The notes under the pieces are model-generated. The model worked only from the letters and a program-made list of their open reading frames with translations, did not search any database and was not told the origin of the DNA. From Hypomyces perniciosus (Eukaryota; Ascomycota; Sordariomycetes; Hypocreales; Hypocreaceae), in contig SPDT01000010.1 of assembly GCA_008477525.1 (NCBI GenBank), positions 2,480,001 through 2,544,000 of the forward strand: DNA of 64,000 nt. Reading direction: 5' to 3'. This document shows, in pieces, positions 1-9,868 of the stretch (position 1 is the first letter of the stretch; every line of letters begins with the position of its first letter). Both the position numbers and the translations under genes were made by a program.

Positions 1-3000
1 TCATCTCAACAAAAATACTCGCGCTCCTCGAAGAGCCACGTTGGAGGAACCCGAGCAATATGGTCAGTGTGATTAGCGGCACAATCTGGCAAGGGATCTG
101 ACGGTTCTTGGGCCAATTTCCACCTTATTAGAGTCAGCGAAATGCTCACAGAGCTAGGCCTGTCTAGCACTTCTTGGTATTAGTGCTTCGCAGTTGCTTT
201 CATACGAATGATCCATGGTAATTGTGTTGCAAATGTTCCAGTGTTTTTGGAACATTGCTGTCATTGCTGCAACTTATCCAAGACTTCCACCACAATTGCC
301 CACAGCCAGACTGCTTGTCTTAGGTCTTGTGAGTGGCCCATGGATCGTTTAGTACTATGCTACTAGTAAAGTAATATGATTCGAAAATTACATATTGGAG
401 AGTGGAAAAAATCGCATAGATTTGGATGTGCAAATGGATGTTTGCGCATTGTTCGCCCCTATAACTGTATTTGTCTGCTAAAAAAGGTACTTTGCACGTC
501 GAAAATATTAAACGTAGTTACGACACTATTCTACCTAAGAATAACAATTCAAGATAGTTTAACAGAAATTCAATCAAATTAATTACCGATAAGTAAATTT
601 TTCAATTCTCCTAGATATCCTATTATTTTATATTTCCATTGAATTCTTTCCTTTTACTCCGTATATTTCGACAATTTCCTTAACTGTAGGGTAGCACCAT
701 ACCATTCACCCTCTCAATACCATCCATTACGCGTCACGCGCCTCCACGCGACAAAATAGGTACTACGCGATATTAATAAGCTGCCTCCTATTCTCTCTCA
801 ATACCTAGTGCTATCCATCACATAAACACATAGATACAGAGTACGGAGTAGCATATGGAGTATATAATTCATATCGCCGTGATTCCCTTATAAGAATTTT
901 ACCTTTAAGATCGCATAATCCTGCACTCCAGGCTAGGTCTGCTTAGTCAGATAGTATAGGCGGAATAAATCTAATCCGAACCTTTTAGAATACAATGCGA
1001 CTCCGTACTCTGCACTCTGTAGATATGTTTGATGGAAACCAATGTTGACTTATTTCATTCGTGGCAGCACAGTTTTCTTATTCTACCAGTTCAATCTAAT
1101 ACAGAAAATCCGAGTCTTGAATACATACTACTACCAGTACAATGCAGTACTATTCTTAATTCCGGATGGATGCGGACGCGAATAGTATTTGTAAACTCCG
1201 AGGCATCCGAAAATCTCAGCATCAACACTAGGTAAAGCTCTCCTATGGCCATAAGGATCTCCCTTCTCGGTGGCAACGATTACTATTCCTTATTAAATAA
1301 GAGATTACTACCCTCCCGTTTATTGCCGTACTGAGACCGTTAAACCGAAATAAGGAGTGAGATGGTGCACTAGAAGTGTGGCAACTTGGCCATTCTAAGT
1401 GAGCGACGAGTTGACATAAACGCACTTCGCAGCCTGCTAGGCATGTCAGCACTATTTACTAGTCAAATCATGAGCTTGAATTGTACATAATGGATCCGAA
1501 CTCTACAATGTAGCATGGGGTGCACAACGGCAAGCTCGAGATTTGTGTCCCCACTCCATTCACAGCTGAGCGACCATCGGTTCAGTACACACAAACTGCT
1601 CTCGACATAAGCATCGACGAGGACCCCTTGACTAAAACGCTACCAGAAAATACAAGTCATCTGTCCGTATATGCTGGGCCTGAGGATTTCCGAAAATTCG
1701 CAGTGTGCGCCGATGCCCCTTGACAATTGAGGATATGATCACACAGGACAGGCCGCTATTGTCCTTTCACGTCACCACTTTATAGACGTAACATTAGTTG
1801 GCATCATGTGGCCGCATTTACTCATTGATGACAGAGGAATACGGGAATTTATAAAGGCGTGGTGTCTTGTACTGCATGGCCGCCTGGCAACATCGCTGCT
1901 ATCTCAAGAGCGGATGCAAGAGAGCTAACTAGTACGCTTCTAACAAACAATGCGACGGGACAAAGATGGCGGTCGAGTTTTGACTGCCATTTTAGCAATT
2001 GAAAAACATTCTGGTGGTATTTAGCAACTGGACCAAAGGAAATTGTATGGGAATCGTTGACTTCGAATCCGCGATCATGAAGCTAAGCGGCAGGTCACAC
2101 GAGGAGCAATCCTCCTGGAGCCATGCTGTGACATTTCTCCTCTACGCTGACCAACACGGATGGCGAGGAACATAATATGTATCTCTGTGGCAAGGAATGT
2201 GAGGATAACTACTGGCTGTCTGGTAGACTAATTGCTGACGTTTGAACTAGGGTAGAGTATGAGTTGGCGAGACTGTCATCAGAGTCATAAGTCAGCACCA
2301 GCAATGTAAATTGCAAGTCTTGGCCTTATTTTAAATTACTCATGGGTTGAATTGATGCGTGGTAGCTAATGTAATACACAATAGAGAGCTTAGGGATCAA
2401 GGGCTCATGAACACATGAGGCGCACTGCTCCTTCTCAGCCCTCACTGCTACGCCTCTTCGATAAGGAATCCTGCGCTCATGAGGATGTCAGGCGTGACCT
2501 GGTAGAGGAAGATGGTGTAGATGATGAGGGTGTCCTTCATGAGATAAGGATCCTGTTGGGGGGCTACTGGAGTACCAACAGGGATGCGGCTGTCGATCCA
2601 GGAGAACAACCCATTGAAAAGAGCAGAAAGTTCGGGCAAAGATGACCGCCAGCATTACCAGTGGATATACGTGAGCACACAGTTGGGGTGTTTAGAGGCT
2701 CGGGTTTACGAAACCTTCAATGGGCAAGCTGTGCAAGTAGCGTCACGGCCTCGTCGTGGTGGTATTACTGGGTTGGTGGAGTCGACACCTCATGGACAAC
2801 TTGTTGGTCAGACCCGAAGTATCAGCCATCTGGTAACCGATATGTAATATTACCATGTTCAGGATTGTCAATGGTTTCGAAAACCAAGTGATCGATGAAG
2901 TGGGTTGCGATTCTCAGAAGATACAGGGAGTGGGCGACTATCGAGGCAAAAATAACATTGAGGCGAACAGTGTTGAGGCAAACAGCGTGGCATGGCGAGA

Positions 3001-4300
3001 AGTGCATGTGCCATCGAGATGCTTGAGCTTGTTAATAGCGGAATCTGTTTGATTGGAGCATAAGTGAGCACACGCAACCAGCCCTGTGTGATGACGACTT
3101 CCTACGGGCTTCAGAAAACACATATGAGTATTTGAAGTAATAGGTCAGGGCGCTGACCAAGATCTCTTGAATGGGCTTGCTATTTGGGGTGACTCTCTGA
3201 CTGAAGTAGACATGTATCTTGTCTGCACTACGTTACAAGCTGTAGGTCGCGTGATGGGGCAATGAGACCAGGAAATGCAGGTCTAATATACCACTTCTCA
3301 AAATAGTAGTCTACTCTGCTAGTTATGTGGAACTATACTTCGTAGGTCGGATGGATAAGCATCCGAAATCCTGGAGTCCGCTGCTCGGGCAGCCAAATTT
3401 GTTGCTGCCACAACATTAGTATTTTTTACACACCAAACGCAGAATAATTACAAAGAAGAGGAAGCAGTAGACCGAACCTATTCATGTGTGTTTTTGCATT
3501 GTCCTATCCAACCTTTTGAAACGTCTTTCATGGTAGGCCACCACGAAGAATGAAGGCCAACGGTCAAAATAGTAGGTGATTTAGACTTGGCAAACGAAAT
3601 GACAGCGTTACAATGGAATGCTATTCATCAGCACTAGACGATGAATGATGCCAATTTTTCAAGAGTCGGGCAAATTTGCCAAGAGAAGGCTAGAGTGAGT
3701 ACCTACCTGGGCAATGGTTCGTTGAAATGCACAGATGACATGCGGCGCACACTGTCCAGCTTGTTTATTTTCTGTATATCGTTCAGGGATGACCTCAATA
3801 GCCACCAAAAACTCTATTACCACGTAGTATTTCCGCAGCTTCAATACTTTGCACTATGATCTAATATCGGGGCAATATATTCTAGTTCACGGGTGCGATC
3901 CCTCCGGACAGAAGCCACCTTTCCAGCACAGCCAAGGTGCTATTTTTAGGACTTTTACAAATCGGTATTACCATATTGGGGCAATGCGCTAATTCTCGGC
4001 AACCCTCATTCTATGGCCAAGTATTTCCTTAGACTTATTTTCAACCTTCTACTACTACTCCGTAGTGGTTCGACTACTGCTACTTCGAAGTACACATGCC
4101 GTGGCTTCCGGAAAACCGGTGTTAATTATTATTACAGCGGCTCCAACAGTGGCTTAGCGCAGACACGATTTTGCCCGACATCAATAAGGTATACCAAATT
4201 AGAAGACGCTACACGGTTATCATGCTTACTTACAGGCGAAAGAATTTGGCATCATGATGCTCAGAGCCATGGAGGAACACACAGGGGGGTGAAGGAGAAA
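1..4300. other. Gene-poor flank, no confident gene
   Basis: I found no convincing gene here; open frames are short and lack a start, splice sites or recognisable residues. The stretch has normal to slightly AT-rich composition. It carries four copies of a short motif TACTCCGTA or its complement (655-663, 842-850, about 1001, 4056-4064). A possible decayed membrane-protein gene on the minus strand is listed separately at 2448-3123. The last part is the promoter of the gene at 4477. Confidence 0.5.
2448..3123 (-). pseudogene. Possible relic of a membrane-protein gene
   Basis: On the minus strand several short open stretches in different frames have protein-like composition. The clearest, 2639 down to 2448, includes hydrophobic segments (around residues 1-15 and 35-58). 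Another, 3007 down to 2822, is also hydrophobic at its start. They cannot be joined into one frame with clear introns, so if this was a gene it is broken. I do not recognise the family. Chance open frames remain possible. Confidence 0.2.
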
Positions 4301-4308
4301 TATATAAA
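4301..4308 (+). promoter_or_regulatory. TATA box of the 4477 gene
   Basis: The string TATATAAA lies about 170 nt before the start codon at 4477. It is followed by a CA-rich leader with CAA/ACA repeats, typical of strongly expressed fungal genes. No other TATA-like string lies closer. Confidence 0.5.
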
Positions 4309-4476
4309 GAGGACCTGGATGTCGACAATGAATTCGTTTCCTCAGCATCACACAGCAATCAACCAAACAACAACAACTACTACAACAAACCACATCTTCT
4401 ACAGTTCTCTGCTCTTTCCACCAAGAGCCCATCTTCATCAGAAACAACACTTATCACAACCGTCATCACATACAAA

Positions 4477-5202
4477 ATGCAGTACTCTCTTCTCCTTTCT
4501 CTTCTCGCTGCTGTCGGCGCCATTGCCGCCCCAGCTTCCTCAAACACCGAGATTCGTGTCTCTCTGAGCGACCAGCGGGAAACCGGTGCTCAAGTTACCT
4601 TCCAGAGACTTGTCCGCTCTGAGGCCAGACCATCTCAGTCGGGCCCTTTCAGCCAGGTCACCCTCAACCTTGGCAAGGGCGTCGCGCAGCAGAATCTCCG
4701 CTGCCAGATCCTCGATACCGCCGGTAGGCCTATCACTGTCAAGCGTGGCGCCAATGTCGATGTTACCTTTGCCGACGGCGGAAAGGGACCTTGGTCATTC
4801 CCTTCTACGAAGGTCAGCAAGGTCATTTGCGATCCTGCCTTCAAGCAGATTACTCCGCCAGTCACGCCCCCTCCGGTGGTCAAGCCTCCTGTTCGCGTGA
4901 TCCTCCAAGACCAGCGCACCGAGACTGGTTCTCAAACTGAACTCCCATTCGGCCAGCGTGTCGAGCGCAACCCAATCGGTACCAGTGGTCCCTTCTCAAC
5001 CGTCGAACTTAAGGTTGGCGATGCCTCCGAGCAGGCTCTCCGCTGCCAGATCCTCAACAAGGTCGGCAAGCCCATCACTATCAAGCGTGGTGCCAACATC
5101 GACACCACCTTCTCCGATGCCAACAAGGGTCCTTGGACCTTTGCCACCACTGAGGTCAGCAAGATCGTTTGCGACCCTGCCTTCAAGTCTGTCAACGCTT
5201 GA
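4477..5202 (+). CDS. Secreted protein with two tandem ~100-residue repeats
   Basis: Single-exon gene for 241 residues. Residues 1-18 form a signal peptide (hydrophobic core LLLSLLAAVGAIA, cut likely after A-A-P-A). The mature part is a tandem duplication: repeat one spans about residues 24-122 and repeat two about 139-237, joined by a proline-rich linker (125-138). Each repeat contains an LRCQIL motif and a CDPAFK motif, so the cysteines fall at 76 and 118, then 190 and 232, exactly 42 apart in both copies, suggesting one disulfide per repeat. The start is supported by a TATA box, a CAA-rich leader and AAA before ATG. I do not recognise a named family and assign no function. Codon use is GC-rich at third positions, unlike the weakly coding surroundings, which suggests strong expression. 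Confidence 0.85.
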   Translation: MQYSLLLSLLAAVGAIAAPASSNTEIRVSLSDQRETGAQVTFQRLVRSEARPSQSGPFSQVTLNLGKGVAQQNLRCQILDTAGRPITVKRGANVDVTFADGGKGPWSFPSTKVSKVICDPAFKQITPPVTPPPVVKPPVRVILQDQRTETGSQTELPFGQRVERNPIGTSGPFSTVELKVGDASEQALRCQILNKVGKPITIKRGANIDTTFSDANKGPWTFATTEVSKIVCDPAFKSVNA

Positions 5203-6711
5203 GCATTTAATTGAGGGGAGGGGTATTAGTTATGTGGGGATATATGTATAGGCGGGATCAACAGGTTTGGAAACGGAATTTGCATTGGCATTAGTGGAAT
5301 GGTTTTTGTTTTGCTTTTTAGTCCATTTCTATCATCTACATTCATTACGCCAGCCACACACACGCACACACGTGCACACACGTATATATATATATATATA
5401 TACATATTTATAGGTACATACTTCAAATCACAGCCAGTATGAGCATGCTTTTGTGCCTTACTAGAGGGCACTCACATGTGAGGCGTATGGATTCCAGGAA
5501 TCTGGATTCCTAGATATATACGGAGTATTAAGATTCATTCAGGGGAGACCTGAGACACAAGCCGCTAGGGTTTGCACCTAGATATCCTGGGATAATACGG
5601 AGTAATATGCTCGGACCGGAGTCCCTGGACGATTTTTGACGGCCAACGGCTCCAAGCGGCAAAGTGGAATGCGTAGTCGAATAGGTCTACTGGTATTGCG
5701 TTGCGTCACACCAAATGTGAATGGTCATTGATGAATCGTGACGCTTGTCGTTGGAATGTAGGTACGCGTAAATGGGTACGTGTATGTCTAGAATGCCTAT
5801 TGTGCTGATTGATTCATACGCAAGTATGCATGTGATATATCTGTTTATACTCGTATTGTCTCCTTTTCATTGTCTTATACAAGGACCACTTGTCAGCACC
5901 AGTCACGTATAGGGTTAGACTTTGCACCATCTTTGGAGACTTCGGAGGAATTTCGGCGCTATTGCATAAGTCTGGCAGGTATAATATGATGCTTAATGCT
6001 GGATAGGATTTTATGTAACAGGGGCATGTCCATAAGAGGGAAAGGGGCCGAAGGAAGAAACAGCCTGATCGCCAGGAACATGAGATAACAGGAACGAATA
6101 CGCGCACAGCACCAAGTCGAATTCTAATAGATTGATCCATAATGCTGTACAGGCCCCCTTGAAATGTCTAACATTTATCCATAGGGAGTAGTCCTCCGAA
6201 AACTGGTTGGTATATCCTTAGGCCTTCTATTTGTAGAGTTGCAGCGGCTGGCAAATCCAAACTACTGGGAAGTTATACCCCACAAAGACCAGAAAGCATC
6301 GGAGCGTTTGTTTCACGATTACCCGCTTTCACTCAATATAGCCAAACAATCCTCTTGTCGTAGAATGCGTGGCGAAGGATGACAACTTAATAAACTTATG
6401 ACTCCGTAAGAGCTACCAATTTGCAGATTTCCTCGTCTCTACAAGCCAATCAACAATGTTCTACTGGAGCTATGATGTGTACCCAATAAGTCTTTCCTTG
6501 TCCTTTTTGATCCTTCCGGCCATTCTACATGAAGCCCAAAATGTCAGCAAATAGGCAACAGTACGCACTGAACTCAACATAAAGAGAAGAAATGGCTGAG
6601 GATATTTACACATAAAAGGGATTGGGATCCCAGAGCACGCATCTTAGAACACCTTCCTCCAACACAACTCACCCCAAAGAAATATCAAGAATTAAATATA
6701 TTATTCCGAAA
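5203..6711. other. Intergenic, simple repeat and short motif copies
   Basis: No gene is supported. A (CA)n tract runs into a (TA)n microsatellite at about 5358-5403. Two TACGGAGTA copies lie at 5519-5527 and 5596-5604, with a partial copy at 6401-6408. A 108-codon minus-strand open frame (5814-6140) has no coding signature and was not accepted. Confidence 0.5.
5358..5403. repeat. (CA)n/(TA)n microsatellite
   Basis: Interrupted CACA units followed by about nine TA units in the 3' flank of the 4477 gene. Confidence 0.8.
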
Positions 6712-7476
6712 ATGAAGCTTTCTACAGCAATTGTATGTCTTGTTTATGCTTGTCTGAAAGAAAAGTTAAACTAATCTTTTATCTAGATCCCCGTCCTTAT
6801 TGGAATTGCAGGTGCTGCGCCAAAACCAGATCTTACATCTCAGGATGTAGCCGTATTCAACGAAACAACAATGTCCTTCACCCGCGTTGCCGATATCAAC
6901 GCTGTTGAGAAGCGTGCTCTAGTTGGCACGGTCTGGAAAGATAGACTTGGAACTACGCGTGCTCTTTTCACGTTGCAAATAACTGCAGCACTGATCCAAG
7001 CTTTCGACAACTCCGGCTATAGCCTCTCCAAGGCTGTTCTCTCCGAAATCCTCGTGTGGGCTGCAGCCAATGGGTTTGCCAACTCGGTCCGACGAAACAG
7101 CTGGAGTGCCCAGTTTAACCCGGGTGCTAGATTTATTAGGGGTGTACCATATATGACTATTGCTATTACGAGCCGTGGCTCAGCGTATGGGGTCGACGCC
7201 AGCGCGGCGTTGCTCTCTGGTTGGATGGCCCAAGGTGGAGGAGGGATGAATGTAATAGTTGTCGACAATGCACTCAAAATTACGACGAAGAGATCCGATG
7301 ATGGTATGGAGGAGCTTCTTGAGGAGCGAGATGCCTCTACACAAGAGAGTCAGCTTGGAAAGAGAGCGGACTATTGTGGTAGCCCGATCAAGGGCTTGTA
7401 CAACTTGTGGATCGTCAGACAACATGAGCGCATCAGCCTCGACACATCCTGCTGTCAAGCCGGCCTAGGGTGCTGA
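6712..7476 (+). CDS. Secretory precursor with Kex2-type sites and a Cys-rich C-terminal peptide
   Basis: Two exons: 6712-6732 and 6787-7476, intron 6733-6786 (GTATGT..CTAG, branch CTAAT). The joined protein has 236 residues. Residues 1-17 look like a signal peptide (MKLSTAI followed by a hydrophobic IPVLIGIAGAA). Dibasic sites occur at 49-50 (EKR), 109-110, 175-176 and 199-200 (GKR). All four cysteines (204, 229, 230, 236) lie in the last 36 residues, after the KR at 199-200, so processing would release a compact disulfide-bonded peptide. The middle (about 70-165) is glycine/alanine-rich with amphipathic stretches. This layout resembles precursors cut by Kex2 in the Golgi, including killer-toxin-like and peptide precursors, but no sequence family is recognised, so function is open. 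The next gene lies convergently 91 bp downstream. Confidence 0.75.
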
Positions 7477-7567
7477 GCAACAATCAGGTGCCGTCGAATT
7501 GTCTATCTAAAGCTAGAGGGCTGAAGGAAAGAAGGGAGCTATCTAGCTATATTTAAATGAACAACCA

Positions 7568-8483
7568 TCAATATCTATCAGCAAGCAAGAATCTCCAAAA
7601 CGCCCTCCCCACAAGTAGCCCATCATGATCCAGATCAACACTCTCCATTCCTTCGTCAAAGATTGCCTGATCATATAGCCCTTCTGCATGCATTTTCACT
7701 AGTATCTCACGGAGCACATCCTGCGTGATCTCCGGATGGGCTTGTATAGAAAAGTATTTCCCCGGTTTGAACAATCCTTGCACAGCACAGCGAGCTGTCC
7801 AGCCTAGGTTGTGCACATCCGAGGGGCAGAAGGGGACGATGTCCTGGTGCAGTAATGGAAGTATCTGTTATTTTTCATTAGAATTTTAGTCATGATCACA
7901 AGCGCTATTGCATGGCTTACCAGCTGGTCTTTACCGAACAGAGCCTTTCCAGTTGGTGTCAGGTCAATAGGCAAAGTAGCTGCCTCCCATCCCATTCTAT
8001 TCACGCTAACTTCCAATCCCATCGCGCGGGCCATGAGCTGGTGTCCGAAACATACACCCATGACCCTGATATGCGGTGTCTCCAGAGCCGCAGCTGTGAA
8101 AGAGCAGAGTTTGTTGATCCAGGGAATATCCATATACGCTGAAGCAACTGATCATTGGGTTATCAGCACAGTCATTGATGGAGCCATAGCAATGCAGCTT
8201 TTCTGCTAGGGGGTTGGGGAAGTTGGAAATTTTATTGCTTACGCGACCCAGTGATCAGCATTGCATCTATCTCGTTGAGATCAGGATATTCAGTATCGTC
8301 TTGGTCAACCACATACTTCGTGACAGTGACCTGCTCAATCGGACCCGCCTTGGGGTTTTGCAAGAAGAGTGCATCAAATAGACCGCCAATGGTTCCATAG
8401 CGGGATTGGGTTTCACCAAATAGCGGTTGACACTCGAAGATTGCAAAACGGATTGGTGCTTCTGATGGCGTGATGGAACCCAT
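7568..8483 (-). CDS. Class I glutamine amidotransferase-like protein
   Basis: Three exons on the minus strand: 8483-8243, 8138-7921 and 7864-7568; introns 8139-8242 (104 nt) and 7865-7920 (56 nt), both GTAAGC..CAG. The protein has 251 residues. It shows the triad of a class I glutaminase domain: the nucleophile elbow GVCFGHQ with Cys110, and His196 and Glu198 in the string QAHPE. ITGS at 77-80 is the usual strand before the oxyanion region. Length and layout fit stand-alone GATase1 proteins of fungi (the group that includes yeast YLR126C), cytosolic proteins with no signal peptide. The ammonia acceptor is unknown. The small size excludes GMP synthase or CTP synthase. It is convergent with the 6712 gene. 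Confidence 0.88.
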
Positions 8484-9868
8484 TTTCAGTAATAATGAGT
8501 CTGATTGTTTTGGTGTATAAGAACAGATAAAATAGATGGAGTATCGTGAAGAAGAGAGAAGAATAGCGAAGAATGGTGAAGAATGACGCCAACCCGCGGG
8601 GCCCGATCATCGGGATGTAACAAATGCTCCGGTCCCGTTTATGTTGTTGCGGCTTTATGGAATATACTCTTATGCTTATTCCGTTCATGCTTATCTAAAA
8701 ACTGAATCTGAGCAACATGCGTGTCTTGCACATTAGTGCTTATCTGGATCCAAGGCATACATACCATCAGGAAGCGGCACCGCACATCCATTAGAGCAAA
8801 TTTTTCAAGTCTCTGATACTATTCCGTTTGTATCACCAAAAAGATCGTTGATTCCTTTTAAACGCCCTATTTCCCTGTTGCATCTGATCTCAGACAACCA
8901 ACAGGCCATCGCGAAAGAGATGTGTGGGGTATTTTCTTACATAATCGGAGTCTCCATTACTAAATCATGCTTTCCAACAATCGCCCAAACTGTAGGGATT
9001 GTATGAGACAAAGCGTTCCTTAGATATGTCTCATAACTATCGCTGAGTCGCAGTGGTATACTGCGAGAGTCCAACCACCACGCATCGCTTTATACTCCTT
9101 ACAGTCTAAGGCAGACAGCTTCACGAGGAATATTGATCATTATTGACGCTCTTTTCTATAGCGGCCAATAAAAACCTTCAACATTAGTAGCGTGGGGCAG
9201 CAGTCGACATGATAGAGGCTTCTCCATGGTTGCAGAAGTAGGTACGAATGTGGGAGTATTGGAAATCACGTATTGACGGACCCATGGGTTAGTACTCACG
9301 AAATTAGGGGTGTACCCTGGGATGTCAACGACGAGGTGCCCCCCATCAGTATCTGCGAAAACTGGGCATTCATCAGGCTGCTGGGTAGGTTGAAGATGGC
9401 ATCCAACGACGCCAAGATAGTGATGGCCGTTCTGTTATCAAGCTCTGGAAGTAGACCGGCCTGCTGGAGCTCGACCACAAGTTTGTCTTGGCCCAAGAGC
9501 ATTTATTGGAGGTGTATGACAAATAAACCCCTCGGCGGAGTAAGGTATCTTCAAACCACAGATCAATTAATGATAGAAGCACCGATTCACAGCGATAATA
9601 GTTGTTGGAAAATTGAGATGTAATCAAGGCACGCTGCCAGATTAACAACGCCTAGAACCCAGTTACTGAAGCCTTAAGGCTGCAGTCACGTCGTATTTAT
9701 GTGTTGGGGATTAGTCCGTCCTGTAGCAAACCGAGTGAATGGACCTAATCTTATTTGCCTTGCTTGACCACAAAACCCACAGTAATTGACAAACAAACAC
9801 ACAAATGCCAGAACTAACAGAACCTTTGACAGCAGTGCGAAGAAAGTCTGGTTCTAAAGCCACTTATC
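8484..9868. other. Intergenic region between two divergent genes
   Basis: This stretch holds the upstream regions of the amidotransferase (minus) and the RecQ helicase (plus). It contains one weak candidate gene relic at 9200-9502 (listed separately). No repeats or RNA genes were recognised. Confidence 0.45.
9200..9502 (-). pseudogene. Possible gene relic with shifted frame
   Basis: On the minus strand one frame reads a protein-like helix-rich segment (about 9502-9400, with LVVELQQAGLLPEL) and a second frame then reads an equally protein-like segment (about 9360-9230, with GGHLVVDIPGY). The switch at about 9370 looks like a frameshift rather than an intron. No family is recognised and there is no clear start or stop. 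It could be the remnant of a lost gene or chance. Confidence 0.25.

Noticed and set aside
4013..4567. 184-codon plus-strand open frame
   Set aside because: It overlaps the promoter, leader and start of the 4477 gene in another frame and is low-complexity (Thr/Pro/Ser) because of CA-rich DNA.
5814..6140. 108-codon minus-strand open frame
   Set aside because: No signal peptide, domain, TATA box or codon bias; composition is not protein-like.
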